Origin: Mycobacterium basiliense
Lineage (GTDB): Bacteria > Actinomycetota > Actinomycetes > Mycobacteriales > Mycobacteriaceae
Assembly (NCBI RefSeq): GCF_900292015.1
Contig: NZ_LR130759.1
Location: forward strand, 2,542,001 to 2,606,000
Length of the DNA stretch: 64,000 nucleotides
Direction of reading: 5' to 3'
Shown here: positions 19,293 to 28,519 of the stretch, piece after piece
How positions within the stretch are numbered: position 1 is the stretch's first letter
Layout: each line of letters starts with the position of its first letter
The notes under the pieces: generated by a model
Database searches by the model: none
What the model saw: the letters and a program-made list of their open reading frames with translations, nothing else
What the model was told of the DNA's origin: nothing
Position numbers and translations under genes: made by a program

Positions 19293-22200
19293 TTAGTGCG
19301 GCTTCGCCAAAGGGAAGGGCAGCGTCTCGCGAATGCTGCGCCCGGTGACCAACATGACTACCCGGTCGATGCCCATGCCCAACCCGCCGGTGGGTGGCAT
19401 TGCGTATTCCATGGCCTGCAAGAAGTCTTCATCAAGCTGCATTGCCTCGGGGTCGCCACCGGCGGCCAGCAGGGACTGTTCCTGCAGACGGCGCCGTTGC
19501 TCAATTGGGTCGGTGAGTTCGCTGTAGGCAGTACCGAGTTCGACGCCCCACGCCACCAGGTCCCAACGTTCGGCGACTCCGGGCTTGCTGCGGTGCGGCC
19601 GGGTCAGCGGCGACACCGAGGTTGGGAAGTCGGTGTAGAAGGTCGGTTGCTCGGTACGGCTTTCAACCAGGTGCTCATACAGCTCCAGGACCAACGCGCC
19701 GGCGTCCCATTGTGCCCGGTAGGGAACCCGGGCGGCGTCGGACAACCTGCGCAGCGTGGCCAGCTGTGTGTCGGCGTCAATCCGTTCACCCAGCGCTTCT
19801 GACACCGCATCGTGAACGGTCTTTACCGGCCAGATCCCGGAGATATCAACCGGCTCGAGGTAGCCGTCGCCGGTGGGCCGCATCGCAGTCAACGTTCCAT
19901 TTGCCGCTTGTGCGGCGTTCTGGACGAGTTCGCGGCAGCCGTCGATCCACACGGTGTAGTCGGCATGCGCTTGATAGGCCTCGAGCAGGGTGAACTCCGG
20001 ATTGTGGCTGAAGTCGACGCCCTCGTTTCGAAAGGCTCGGCCCAGTTCGAATACCCGTTCCACGCCGCCGACACAGAGCCGCTTCAAATACAGCTCCGGC
20101 GCAATGCGCAAGAACAAATCCATGGAATAGCTGTTGATGTGGGTGACGAAGGGCCGGGCCGCGGCTCCGCCGTGCACCTGCTGCAACATCGGGGTCTCGA
20201 CTTCGATAAAGCCCTTTGCAAACAATGTCTCTCGGACGGAACGCAATACGGAGCTGCGGGCGGTGATCAACTCACGGGCCTCGGCGTTGACCGCCAGATC
20301 GACATAACGGGTCCGCACTCGGGCCTCGGGATCGGTCAACCCCTTCCACTTATTCGGCAGGGGGCGCAGGCACTTACCAATCAGGCGCCAGTCGGTGACG
20401 ATCAGTGATCGAGTTCCGGTCTTGCTCGAGCCCATGTGCCCGGTCATCTCCACCAGGTCGCCGAGATCTATCGTCGCATTGAAATCAGCGGCGCGGCCCT
20501 GCAGCAAGCGTGAATTATCCAGAAGCACTTGCATTTCGCCTGTCCAGTCGCGCAGGTGAGCGAAAAGGACGCCACCGTAGTTGCGTATCCGCAATATTCG
20601 ACCGGAAACCGACAGGGTGTCCTGGTCGTCGGCATCCACGGCTTGTACGACGGTGTGACTGGGTGGCTTGCCCACCGGATAGGCTTCAATGCCGTTGTAC
20701 TGCAACTTCTTTAGCTTGTCGAGACGAACCCGTACCTGCTCGGGCAGGCGGCGTCGGCCTCCGTGGCCGTCGATGTGCGTCGCGTTTTGCAGCAAGTTCA
20801 CATCGGGTGCTGAACCGTCAGGGTGTAACAGGCCGCTGGCCGCGAGCCGTTCGGGAACGGCGGGATGGTGACCGGTGTGGTTTTTCTTGCGCCGGCTGAA
20901 CGGCAACACGAGAAACCCCTCGGCGATGACCGAGGCGACACCCACCTTGGGGATCACCCGCGCGTCGTCGTAGCACGCGTAGCGGGGAACCCATTGGGGG
21001 TGATACTTCTGGTTCGAGCGGTAGAGCGTTTCGATCTGCCACCACCGCGAGAAGAAGATCAGTAGCCACCGCCACAATCGGGCGACCGGCCCCGCGCCGA
21101 GTTGGGCGCCCTGCTCGAAGGCGGACCGAAACATTGCAAAGTTCAGCGAGATACGGCTGATACCCAGGTTTTCGGCGCGCAGCGTGAGTTCGCTGACCAT
21201 CAGTTCAATGGTGCCGTTCGGAGATTGCGGTGAGCGACGCATCAAGTCGAGGGAAACGCCGGTGGTGCCCCAGGGCACCAGCGATAGCATCGCGACCACC
21301 TCGTCGTCGGGATCCAGCGCCTCGACGAGCAGACAATCGGAGTCCATTGGGTCGCCAAGCCGGCCCAGGGCCATCGAGAAACCGCGCTCGGATTCGGTGT
21401 CGCGCCAGGCATCGGTGCGGGCGATGGTCTGTTCCATCTCGGCCGTGGGGATATCGCGGTGCCGTCTGATCCGCACCGTCAGACCGGCCCGACGCGCTCG
21501 GGTCACAGCCTGGCGCACCCCGCGCATGTCGGGGCCGGACAAGGTGAACTCGGCGGGCCGAAGGATCGCTTCGTCACCCAACTCGAGCGCGTTCAGACCC
21601 GCCTCTCGATATGTTTGAGCCCCTTGCGAACTGGCGCCCATCACACCTGGCGACCAGCCGTAGGTTTGGCAAAGCCCAAGCCACGCGTCGACGGCCTGCG
21701 GCCACGACCGTGGGTCGCCAATCGGGTCGCCGCTGGCGAGGCAGACCCCGATCTCGACACGGTAGGTTACGGCGGCGCGGCCACTCGGCGCGAAAACCAC
21801 CGACTTGTCGCGGCGGGTGGCGAAGTAGCCCAGCGAGTCATTGTTGCCGTACAACTCGAGCAATCCCCGGATGGCCGATTCGTCTTCGCCGGTCAGTGCG
21901 TTCTCGGCGCGCTGGGACTGGAACAGCACGATCGTCGCGGCGATCAAGGCTAGGGCACCGAACAACCCGAAGACGACTTTGAGCAAGACGTGCGGTCGGC
22001 CGGTGAACAGCTCCGGGTCGGCGAGGGCGAAACCGATCACCCGGTTGGCCACATAGGGCAAGCGGTCCTGCGGGGCGAGTGATCCCGGGAACAGTTCGAC
22101 CAGCCCCCAGGACACCAGGATCCCGATGGTGCCGCCGGCGAGCAGCACCGCGGCCGATTTGAACAACGCGCCCCGGCGGACCTTGGCCCAGAACTGCCGA

Positions 22201-22610
22201 TAGCCCAGCACCAGCACAACGATGGCGACCACGTGGAAGGCGAACCCGAGGTTCTCACCGAAGTTCTCGGCGGCGGTGTTGTCGCCCGCGGCGATGTCGG
22301 CGACATTCAGGAAAGCGGCAAGAACCACATTCCCCAGCAGCAGCAACCAGGCAATCCGTTTGCGCGCGGTCAACGCGGCTGCCAGCAACGCCAGCACGAA
22401 CGACCACGCGAAGCTGGTGTCGGGGAAATTGAACAGGTAGCTGTTGATGAACTCCCGGGGAACCTTGATGATCCACCGGATCAGCGGCGAAATACTGGCT
22501 AGCAGCGACAGCGTCGCGATGACGCCGACGGTCCAGCCGGCGGCCGCGGGAACCCAGTAATACCGCGAGGTAGACCTGCTCTCCATCGAGCGAGGCTTTG
22601 TGACGGTCAC
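19293..22610 (-). CDS. lysX: Bifunctional lysyl-tRNA synthetase / phosphatidylglycerol lysyltransferase
   Basis: LysX makes lysyl-phosphatidylglycerol and gives resistance to cationic peptides. The N-terminal 220 residues hold about six membrane helices. A DUF2156 MprF-type transferase domain follows to about residue 570, and the C-terminal half is a complete class II lysyl-tRNA synthetase: OB fold near 640-740, motif 2 [18 protein letters not shown], motif 3 [12 protein letters not shown]. Supplying its own Lys-tRNA is a mycobacterial feature. At 1105 residues it is shorter than the M. tuberculosis protein I recall (1172), mainly because this start, GTG 22610 (VTVTKPRS), is further in. It is divergent from infC. 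Confidence 0.95.
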   Translation of the reverse strand: MTVTKPRSMESRSTSRYYWVPAAAGWTVGVIATLSLLASISPLIRWIIKVPREFINSYLFNFPDTSFAWSFVLALLAAALTARKRIAWLLLLGNVVLAAFLNVADIAAGDNTAAENFGENLGFAFHVVAIVVLVLGYRQFWAKVRRGALFKSAAVLLAGGTIGILVSWGLVELFPGSLAPQDRLPYVANRVIGFALADPELFTGRPHVLLKVVFGLFGALALIAATIVLFQSQRAENALTGEDESAIRGLLELYGNNDSLGYFATRRDKSVVFAPSGRAAVTYRVEIGVCLASGDPIGDPRSWPQAVDAWLGLCQTYGWSPGVMGASSQGAQTYREAGLNALELGDEAILRPAEFTLSGPDMRGVRQAVTRARRAGLTVRIRRHRDIPTAEMEQTIARTDAWRDTESERGFSMALGRLGDPMDSDCLLVEALDPDDEVVAMLSLVPWGTTGVSLDLMRRSPQSPNGTIELMVSELTLRAENLGISRISLNFAMFRSAFEQGAQLGAGPVARLWRWLLIFFSRWWQIETLYRSNQKYHPQWVPRYACYDDARVIPKVGVASVIAEGFLVLPFSRRKKNHTGHHPAVPERLAASGLLHPDGSAPDVNLLQNATHIDGHGGRRRLPEQVRVRLDKLKKLQYNGIEAYPVGKPPSHTVVQAVDADDQDTLSVSGRILRIRNYGGVLFAHLRDWTGEMQVLLDNSRLLQGRAADFNATIDLGDLVEMTGHMGSSKTGTRSLIVTDWRLIGKCLRPLPNKWKGLTDPEARVRTRYVDLAVNAEARELITARSSVLRSVRETLFAKGFIEVETPMLQQVHGGAAARPFVTHINSYSMDLFLRIAPELYLKRLCVGGVERVFELGRAFRNEGVDFSHNPEFTLLEAYQAHADYTVWIDGCRELVQNAAQAANGTLTAMRPTGDGYLEPVDISGIWPVKTVHDAVSEALGERIDADTQLATLRRLSDAARVPYRAQWDAGALVLELYEHLVESRTEQPTFYTDFPTSVSPLTRPHRSKPGVAERWDLVAWGVELGTAYSELTDPIEQRRRLQEQSLLAAGGDPEAMQLDEDFLQAMEYAMPPTGGLGMGIDRVVMLVTGRSIRETLPFPLAKPH

Positions 22611-22707
22611 AGACCGCGAGGATATTCCTTAATAGCGGGAAAATCCCGGTGAAGCGGTAGCCAGATTGTGCTCGCGCCGCGCGCTTGGGTCGCCGCTGAG
22701 GCCAGCT

Positions 22708-22730
22708 CATTACCAGTGTGACCGGTAATG
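22708..22730. promoter_or_regulatory. 23-bp palindromic operator between lysX and infC
   Basis: CATTACCAGT (22708-22717), GTG, then ACCGGTAATG (22721-22730) form ten-base arms with one mismatch and a 3-bp centre. This is the size and form of a TetR-family operator. TAGACT at 22736-22741 fits a TAnnnT -10 for rightward transcription into the infC leader, so a bound protein would cover that promoter. The site is also about 100 bp upstream of lysX and could control either gene. I cannot name the regulator. Confidence 0.55.
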
Positions 22731-22875
22731 GCTGTTAGACTGGCCGTCGCGACCATCCCGGCGAAGGCCAGGACAGTTAAGTGGAGTCCCACTCCCACCG
22801 CTAGCCACGAGAAGGCCACGAGAAGGTTTGAAGGCCTTTCCCAAGGTTATGCGGTCCGGTCACAGGCATCTTGGC

Positions 22876-22908
22876 ATGCCTGTTCTGCGCGTGGCGCGGG
22901 CGGCTTGA
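22876..22908 (+). CDS. Possible 10-codon leader peptide of the infC operon
   Basis: ATG CCT GTT CTG CGC GTG GCG CGG GCG GCT TGA reads MPVLRVARAA. It ends 30 nt before the leader terminator, the arrangement of peptide-controlled attenuators. Its ribosome binding site is poor and there is no run of one amino acid, so it may be chance. Listed because of its position. Confidence 0.2.
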   Translation: MPVLRVARAA

Positions 22909-22938
22909 AAGTTTTGAGCCGCGATCGGTCGGCATTGG

Positions 22939-22961
22939 GCCCTGCGGTGCAGGGCTTTTTT
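22939..22961 (+). terminator. Intrinsic terminator inside the infC leader
   Basis: GCCCTGC (22939-22945), loop GGT, GCAGGGC (22949-22955) and six T (22956-22961) make a textbook Rho-independent terminator, rare in mycobacteria. It is 84 nt before the infC start, so it would stop transcription of infC-rpmI-rplT unless disrupted. A second GCAGGGC at 22969-22975 can pair with the same left arm, offering an alternative hairpin without the T tract. The remainder of the 435-nt region from 22611 to 23045 has the operator noted above and no other clear gene. Confidence 0.75.
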
Positions 22962-23045
22962 GCTGATGGCAGGGCATTCCATCCGCTGATTCCGGCCCGT
23001 CCAGGCTCTGGCTGCGGCGGATAGAAAACCAACCAGGGAGGCCCC

Positions 23046-23639
23046 ATCAGCACTGAGACCCGCGTCAACGAGCGTATTCGCGTACCTGAAGTCCGACTAA
23101 TCGGCCCAGGGGGGGAGCAGGTAGGCATAGTGCGTATCGAAGACGCACTCCGCGTTGCCGCGGATGCCGATCTCGACCTTGTCGAAGTTGCCCCGAACGC
23201 CAGGCCACCGGTCTGCAAAATCATGGACTACGGCAAGTACAAATACGAGGCGGCGCAAAAGGCGCGCGAATCCCGCCGGAACCAGCAGCAGACCGTCGTC
23301 AAAGAACAGAAGCTGCGACCGAAGATCGATGATCACGACTACGAGACCAAGAAGGGGCACGTAATCCGCTTCTTGGAGGCCGGATCGAAGGTCAAGGTCA
23401 CCATCATGTTTCGCGGACGTGAGCAGTCGCGGCCCGAGTTGGGCTACCGGTTGCTACAGCGGCTAGGCGCCGACGTTGCCGAGTACGGATTCGTCGAGAC
23501 CTCTGCCAAGCAGGACGGACGCAACATGACGATGGTGCTGGCACCCCACCGCGGCGCAAAAACGCGAGCCAGAGCTCGGCATCCTGACGAACCACCTGCC
23601 GGACCGGCGGGCGGCGAAGTCACACCGTCATCGAACTAA
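23046..23639 (+). CDS. infC: Translation initiation factor IF-3, AUC start
   Basis: IF-3 binds the 30S subunit, blocks premature 50S joining and checks the start codon. Homology runs upstream of the first GTG (23130) through [19 protein letters not shown], so translation must begin earlier. The only well-placed start is ATC at 23046, preceded by AGGGAGG (23035-23041), giving 197 residues starting [11 protein letters not shown]. Non-canonical AUU/AUC starts are the known autoregulatory feature of infC in other bacteria: IF-3 rejects its own start codon when abundant. The N-domain spans about 1-80 and the C-domain 90-180 ([24 protein letters not shown]). First gene of the infC-rpmI-rplT operon. 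Confidence 0.95.
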   Translation: MSTETRVNERIRVPEVRLIGPGGEQVGIVRIEDALRVAADADLDLVEVAPNARPPVCKIMDYGKYKYEAAQKARESRRNQQQTVVKEQKLRPKIDDHDYETKKGHVIRFLEAGSKVKVTIMFRGREQSRPELGYRLLQRLGADVAEYGFVETSAKQDGRNMTMVLAPHRGAKTRARARHPDEPPAGPAGGEVTPSSN

Positions 23640-23664
23640 CCCGCTAGCGAAGAACTGAGGAAAC

Positions 23665-23859
23665 ATGCCCAAGGCCAAGACCCACAGTGGGGCCTCGAAG
23701 CGGTTCCGGCGCACCGGTACCGGAAAGATCGTCCGGCAGCAGGCCAACCGTCGCCATCTGCTGGAGCACAAGCCGAGCAAGCGAACCCGACGACTGGACG
23801 GCCGAACGACGGTGGCGGCCAACGACACCAAGCGGGTCAATTCGCTGCTGAACGGCTAG
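23665..23859 (+). CDS. rpmI: 50S ribosomal protein L35
   Basis: Encodes 64 residues of the L35 family: [20 protein letters not shown] at the start, then [20 protein letters not shown]. It is rich in Lys and Arg for rRNA binding. It lies 25 nt after infC with GAGGAAAC before the ATG. A GC-rich inverted repeat (CCGGCG at 23860-23865 and CGCCGG at 23884-23889) lies between it and rplT, without a T tract, so readthrough is expected. Confidence 0.98.
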   Translation: MPKAKTHSGASKRFRRTGTGKIVRQQANRRHLLEHKPSKRTRRLDGRTTVAANDTKRVNSLLNG

Positions 23860-23930
23860 CCGGCGCCCGGCGCGTCCGGCTGACGCCGGTACCTGACCAT
23901 TACGTCCGATCGAGAGTAGGAAAAATTCTT

Positions 23931-24320
23931 ATGGCACGCGTAAAGCGGGCAGTCAACGCCCACAAGAAGCGGCGCTCCATCCTGAAGGCCTCGAAAGGCT
24001 ATCGCGGCCAGCGGTCTCGGCTTTACCGCAAAGCCAAGGAACAGCAGCTGCATTCGCTGAACTACGCCTACCGCGACCGCCGCGCGCGCAAGGGCGAGTT
24101 CCGGAAGTTGTGGATTTCGCGGATCAACGCGGCCGCGCGTGCTAACGACATCACCTACAACCGGCTGATCCAGGGTCTGAAAGCGGCCGGCGTCGAGGTG
24201 GACCGCAAGAACCTTGCCGATGTCGCGGTCACCGACCCGGCGGCGTTCACCGCGCTCGTCGAGGTCGCTCGGGCGGCGTTGCCCGAGGACGTCAACGCCC
24301 CGTCCGGAGAGGCTGCGTAG
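23931..24320 (+). CDS. rplT: 50S ribosomal protein L20
   Basis: The 129-residue protein is a standard L20, needed early in 50S assembly. It begins [20 protein letters not shown], followed by the basic extension [20 protein letters not shown] that threads into 23S rRNA. In several bacteria L20 also represses its own operon by binding the leader; whether it does so here is unknown. It is the third gene of infC-rpmI-rplT. The 71-nt gap before it contains a hairpin and a reasonable binding site (AGTAGGAAAAA). Confidence 0.98.
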   Translation: MARVKRAVNAHKKRRSILKASKGYRGQRSRLYRKAKEQQLHSLNYAYRDRRARKGEFRKLWISRINAAARANDITYNRLIQGLKAAGVEVDRKNLADVAVTDPAAFTALVEVARAALPEDVNAPSGEAA

Positions 24321-24337
24321 CACCGACAAGGCTGGCT

Positions 24338-25156
24338 GTGCAGGGACCGAACGCGGACAGACCCAGCCAGGTGCTCACCGAGCGGTCCGCCAGAGTTGCC
24401 GCCGCGGTCAAACTGCACCGTCACGTCGGCCGGCGCCGAGCGAACCGTTTTCTCGCCGAGGGCCCCAATCTCGTCGAGGCCGCGTCAGCGCGGGGGCTGG
24501 TCCTGGACGTGTTTGCCACCGAGGTTGCGGCCCGACGCCATCAGTCCTTGCTGGCCGAGCAGAACGCACCGGTACACCTGGTTACCGAGCGCGCCGCAAA
24601 GGCCCTGTCGGACACGGTCACTCCGGCGGGCCTGGTCGCGGTCTGCGAAGTGCCGGCGACCCGGATGGCGGACGTGCTGGCCGGTTCGCCGCAGCTGGTT
24701 GCCACCGCCGTCGACATCAATGAGCCCGGCAACGCCGGCACGCTGATCCGCATCGCCGATGCCATGGGGGCGGCCGCTGTGATTCTCGCCGGGCACAGCG
24801 TCGACCCTTACAACGGCAAATGTGTGCGGGCATCGGCCGGCAGTATCTTCTCGGTCCCGGTCGTGGTCGCAGCCGACACCTCTGCCGTCGTCGCCGCCTT
24901 ACGCACGGCCGGGCTACGGGTGCTAGCCAGTGCGGTCGACGGCGAGATGTCCCTCGATGAGGCTCAGCGGCTTCTCGGTGCCCCCACGGCCTGGCTGTTC
25001 GGGCCCGAATCCCATGGGCTGTCGGCTGAAATTGCTATGCAGGCCGATCACCGGGTGCGTATCCCCATGATTGGGGGAGCGGAGAGTCTGAACGTTGCCG
25101 CGGCGGCGGCGATTTGTCTGTATCAAAGTGCCCGGGTGCAGGGGCGAACTTGCTAA
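24338..25156 (+). CDS. tsnR: TrmH/SpoU-family RNA 2'-O-methyltransferase
   Basis: SAM-dependent RNA ribose methyltransferase with the SPOUT trefoil-knot fold, orthologous to Rv1644 (tsnR). The three SpoU motifs are clear: EPGNAGTLIRIADAMGA, FGPESHGLS and IPMIGGAESLNVAAAAAI. The N-terminal 90 residues form a substrate-binding domain of the L30e-like type (LHRHVGRRRANRFLAEGPNL). Homology to the thiostrepton-resistance enzyme gives the name; the actual rRNA target is not established. GTG 24338 has AAGG upstream and gives 272 residues; GTG 24371, giving VLTERSARV, corresponds to the start I recall in H37Rv. It follows rplT by 17 nt and is probably co-transcribed. Confidence 0.92.
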   Translation: MQGPNADRPSQVLTERSARVAAAVKLHRHVGRRRANRFLAEGPNLVEAASARGLVLDVFATEVAARRHQSLLAEQNAPVHLVTERAAKALSDTVTPAGLVAVCEVPATRMADVLAGSPQLVATAVDINEPGNAGTLIRIADAMGAAAVILAGHSVDPYNGKCVRASAGSIFSVPVVVAADTSAVVAALRTAGLRVLASAVDGEMSLDEAQRLLGAPTAWLFGPESHGLSAEIAMQADHRVRIPMIGGAESLNVAAAAAICLYQSARVQGRTC

Positions 25157-25157
25157 G

Positions 25158-26198
25158 TCAGGCGACGTTTCGGGCCTTTTTTGGTCTCCACGCCGGTCGT
25201 CGGCCGGCGATCGACAGAGTGCTGTGCACCAGTGTTCCGGCCCGTTCGAGCAGCACCTTGGCTGGATGCGTGCGTGGCGGAAAGTAGTGCATGGGCAGCC
25301 CACGGCGGTCAGGCGGCGGCGCCATGAAGCTGGGTGCTTCGACCAACGGCGCATCGCTACGAGTTCGCCCCTCAGCCCGTCGGTAGGCGGCCAGCGCGCG
25401 CGGGTGCAACCGGATCTCCTCGGGCACTGCCAGGAATGCGAACTCCACCATCTTGCCGAACAATCGCAGCAGTATCTCGTCGCCGGGGGTCCAGCGCATT
25501 CCGGCTTTCTCCCGGACAGCCGGATCGAATAGACCGGCCGCGATCCAGCGCTGACTGGCCACCAACGGCTTGAACAACTGGTCCCATATCGGCGTGGGCA
25601 TCAGGACAAATTTCGGCTTGGGAATGCGCATCTGCAAGATGTCCAGGGTGGCTCGGTTGATCTCCAGCTCGTCGCGGCACACCCGATCCCAGTAGTCCTG
25701 AAATTCGTCCCACGATTTGGGCACCGGCCGCATGCTCATCCCGTACATCCGGTACCACTGCACGTGCTCGTCGAACAGCTTGCGCTTCTCCCGGTCGGTC
25801 AAACCGCCGCAGAAGTATTCGGCCACCTTGATGACGAGCATGAAGAAGGTGGCGTGGGCCCAGTAGAACGTGTCCGGGTTGAGCGCGTGATAACGACGCC
25901 CCTCAGCATCGACACCCTTGATGGTGCGGTGGTAGCCCTTGATCTGCTGTCCGGTCTGGGTGGCTCGCTCGCCGTCGTAGACCACGCCCATGATCGGGTA
26001 CACCGACCGGGCCACTCGCTGCAACGGTTCGCGCAGCAGGATCGAATGTTCCTCCACCCCGGCGCCCAGCTCCGGATACATGTTCTGGATTGCGCCGATC
26101 CACACACCCATCATTCCTGTGCGCAGGTCGCCAAAGTATTTCCAGGTCAGCGAGTCGGGCCCGAGCGGTTCAGCCGGTGTCCTCGATGTGGCAGTCAT
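25158..26198 (-). CDS. MpaB/DUF2236-family oxygenase-like protein
   Basis: Homologue of Rv1645c, 346 residues. The DUF2236 core is present: an Arg/His-rich segment GYHRTIKGVDAEGRRYHALN, then FYWAHATFFMLVIKVAEYF. Members include the latex-clearing protein Lcp and MpaB-like enzymes, which bind haem b through conserved His residues. Function in mycobacteria is unknown; a role as a lipid or polyprenoid oxidase is only a family-based guess. ATG 26198 has GGAGG at a good distance. Its stop is 1 nt from that of tsnR on the other strand. The promoter region carries a palindromic operator, so expression is probably inducible. Confidence 0.85.
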   Translation of the reverse strand: MTATSRTPAEPLGPDSLTWKYFGDLRTGMMGVWIGAIQNMYPELGAGVEEHSILLREPLQRVARSVYPIMGVVYDGERATQTGQQIKGYHRTIKGVDAEGRRYHALNPDTFYWAHATFFMLVIKVAEYFCGGLTDREKRKLFDEHVQWYRMYGMSMRPVPKSWDEFQDYWDRVCRDELEINRATLDILQMRIPKPKFVLMPTPIWDQLFKPLVASQRWIAAGLFDPAVREKAGMRWTPGDEILLRLFGKMVEFAFLAVPEEIRLHPRALAAYRRAEGRTRSDAPLVEAPSFMAPPPDRRGLPMHYFPPRTHPAKVLLERAGTLVHSTLSIAGRRPAWRPKKARNVA

Positions 26199-26226
26199 CG
26201 CGGCCTCCTACCCATGATTTGCGCCC

Positions 26227-26255
26227 ACGATAAACTTGACAACGCATGTTGTCTA
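26227..26255 (-). promoter_or_regulatory. Promoter and operator of the MpaB-like gene
   Basis: On the minus strand, TAGACA (26250-26255) and TATCGT (26227-26232) are separated by exactly 17 nt, giving a good -35/-10 pair about 30 bp before the ribosome binding site. The perfect inverted repeat GACAAC-GCAT-GTTGTC (26238-26253) fills the spacer and overlaps the -35. Steric repression by a TetR- or MarR-like protein is the simplest reading. The rest of the 342-nt gap to the PE gene contains only an imperfect hairpin (CACCC/GGGTG with flanking A4/T4) near 26400-26430. Confidence 0.55.
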
Positions 26256-26540
26256 CGTTTTGGGCGGGTGTCACCGCAGGTGTTACCGAGCGTCCACAGC
26301 GGCGTGGCGACTAAGTGATCACGCCGACCGTTGCAACCCGCGAAGCCAGACCGGACAGTCGATCGGCCCGGGTCGGCGGGGTCGACGGCAGACCCGCGCA
26401 AAACCGGGGCACCCATCTGGGGGTGTTTTGTCGGTAAGGCTGCCAAAAGCATGTCGAGCAAGTATGGTTTGCCCAGCAGCACACTGTTTCTCTCGGTAAT
26501 TGTCTGATGGTTGTATGCGGTCAGTCAAAGGAGACGGGCT

Positions 26541-27491
26541 ATGTCGTTTGTCAACGTGGTGCCGGACATGGTGGCGGCCGCGGCCGGGAACGTCGAGAGC
26601 ATCGGCTCGGCGCTCAACGCGGCCAACGCGGCGGCCGCCGTGCCCACGGTCGAGATCATGGCGCCGGCCCTGGATGACGTATCGGCTGCCATTACCGCAG
26701 TATTCGGCTCGCACGCTCAGGAATTTCAAGCCCTCAGCGTCCAAGCGTCGGCGTTCCATGAGCAGTTCGTGAATCTGATGAACGCCGGTGCCGCCGCATA
26801 CTCCAATGCCGAGTCCAGCATTCAACAGGGTTTGCTGAATGCCGTGAATGGGCCCGCGCAGGCGCTGCTGGGGCACCCACTGATCGATCCCGGGTCCGCC
26901 GGCCCGGCGGCCGCCTCGGTTGGGGGGTCGCTAGGTGGCGGCGTTCTCGAGCTGCCCGGCGACCCGCTGCCGGGTATTGGCATTCCGATCAGCTACCCGG
27001 TGAGTATGGACACCCCGTTGGGTCCGGTGGCGCTGACGCTGAACGGGACGTACTCGCCGGTGACTGGGCAAGCCACCTTCGACTCCGGATCCCTCACCGT
27101 GCCCGCCGCGCTCAAGTACGGGGTGGGTGCGCTGGGGCCGTTTATAACCACCTCGGCCGCGCTGCAAGCGAGCGGCGCGGCATTCGCCAACGCCGTGCAA
27201 ACCGGCGATATCCTGGGGGCCGCCGGCGCGGTCATCCAGGCTCCGGGCAGTGCGCTGTACGGCTTCCTGCTCGGTCAAACGGCGATATCGCAGGCGATGC
27301 CGGCACCCGACGGTTCGGGATACACCTCCGCGGAGATCAGCGTTCCGGTAGGGGGGCTGCTGGCGCCAACCCAGGTCGCAACGCTCACGCTGACGCCGAC
27401 GAGCGGGGCACCGACCGCCATCCAATTGGATGGAACGCAGTTCGGCGGCTTGCTCACTGGCCTGCTCGACGATTTCGTGCCCGGCTTCTAG
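26541..27491 (+). CDS. PE17: PE-family protein, PE17-like
   Basis: The position between the Rv1645c and Rv1647 homologues corresponds to PE17 (Rv1646). The 316 residues start [20 protein letters not shown], the standard PE domain to about residue 95. It carries the ESX secretion motif YxxxE as YSNAE near residue 90. After a Gly/Pro linker comes a module of about 160 residues with ANAVQTGDILGAAGAVIQAP, VPVGGLLAP and the closing GTQFGGLL; the same module ends the two PE proteins at 33 and 35 kb. ATG 26541 is set by AAAGGAGA upstream; the open frame extends to 26511. No PPE partner is adjacent. Likely secreted through an ESX system, probably ESX-5; exact role unknown. Confidence 0.9.
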   Translation: MSFVNVVPDMVAAAAGNVESIGSALNAANAAAAVPTVEIMAPALDDVSAAITAVFGSHAQEFQALSVQASAFHEQFVNLMNAGAAAYSNAESSIQQGLLNAVNGPAQALLGHPLIDPGSAGPAAASVGGSLGGGVLELPGDPLPGIGIPISYPVSMDTPLGPVALTLNGTYSPVTGQATFDSGSLTVPAALKYGVGALGPFITTSAALQASGAAFANAVQTGDILGAAGAVIQAPGSALYGFLLGQTAISQAMPAPDGSGYTSAEISVPVGGLLAPTQVATLTLTPTSGAPTAIQLDGTQFGGLLTGLLDDFVPGF

Positions 27492-27565
27492 GCGTGTCGA
27501 ATCACTCACGCCCCGCATGATCAGGGCGTTTGGCGCGGCTGTGAGCTAACCGGCCGCGGCGGTGA

Positions 27566-28516
27566 TTGCCTAGCTCCGCCGAAAGCACCTACCCTTGCGA
27601 GGTGGAGGAGGCCGGGGCTGTCGGTGGAGAGCCCGTCGCGCCCGACGAAGCGGAGACTGCGCTAGCGTCGTCCGAATCGCATCGACATTCCCCATTGCGG
27701 TGGCTGCGTTCGACCAACCACAGCCCGGGCGTGGTGGCGTTCGTTCGGCGGGCGCGACGGTTGTTACCGGGTGATCCCGAGTTCGGTGACCCCTTGTCGA
27801 CCGCCGGGGAAGGCGGGCCGCGTGCCGCGGCCCGCGCCGCCGATCGGCTGATGGGGGACCGCGAGGCGGCATCTCGTGAGCTCAGCCTGGGTGTCCTGCA
27901 GGTATGGCAGGCGTTGACCGAGGCGGTCTCGCGAAAGCCCGCGAACCCGGAAGTGACCCTGATCTTCACTGATCTCGTGGGCTTCTCGACGTGGTCATTG
28001 CATGCTGGCGACGATGCTGCCCTCACCTTGTTGCGCCAAGTGGCGCGCGCCGTCGAGTCCCCGCTGCTCGACGCCGGCGGCCACATCGTCAAGCGAATGG
28101 GTGACGGGATCATGGCCGTGTTCCGCAACCCGACAGTCGCGGTGCGGGCTGTTTTCGTCGCACAGGAGGCCATGAAAGCCGTCACCGTGGAGGGTTACAC
28201 GCCCCGAATGCGGGTGGGCATTCATACCGGCCGGCCGCAACGTTTGGCCGCCGACTGGCTGGGCGTCGACGTCAACATCGCCGCTCGCGTTATGGAACGC
28301 GCCACCAGAGGTGGCATCATGATATCGAGCCCCACCTTGGACTTGATCCCGCAAAGCGAGCTGGACGCCATGGGCGTCGTCGCCAAGCGGGCACGCCGGC
28401 CGATGTTTGCCAGCAAGCTCACCGGCATTCCCCCGGACTTGGCTATATATCGTCTCAGTGCTAGTAAGGAGCCGTCGACTTCCGGTGACGCGGCCGAAAC
28501 AGGTGTACAGGCATAG
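27566..28516 (+). CDS. Class III adenylate cyclase
   Basis: Homologue of Rv1647, shown to be an active adenylate cyclase in M. tuberculosis. The catalytic domain occupies about residues 125-290. Metal-binding Asp residues are in FTDLVGFS and MGDGIMAVF; DVNIAARVMER supplies the transition-state Asn and Arg; a Lys precedes the second Asp motif (IVKRMGDG). The 120-residue N-terminal region is of unknown fold and ends in an Ala/Arg-rich helix. There is no membrane segment. TTG 27566 gives 316 residues, the length of the M. tuberculosis protein; GTG 27602 is the alternative. The next gene begins 3 nt after its stop, so they form an operon. It would act as a homodimer making cAMP. Confidence 0.9.
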   Translation: MPSSAESTYPCEVEEAGAVGGEPVAPDEAETALASSESHRHSPLRWLRSTNHSPGVVAFVRRARRLLPGDPEFGDPLSTAGEGGPRAAARAADRLMGDREAASRELSLGVLQVWQALTEAVSRKPANPEVTLIFTDLVGFSTWSLHAGDDAALTLLRQVARAVESPLLDAGGHIVKRMGDGIMAVFRNPTVAVRAVFVAQEAMKAVTVEGYTPRMRVGIHTGRPQRLAADWLGVDVNIAARVMERATRGGIMISSPTLDLIPQSELDAMGVVAKRARRPMFASKLTGIPPDLAIYRLSASKEPSTSGDAAETGVQA

Positions 28517-28519
28517 TTG

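Noticed and set aside
25159..25182. Rho-independent terminator of tsnR before a T6 run
   Set aside because: Only AGGC/GCCT can pair, and the T tract is within the end of the convergent gene.
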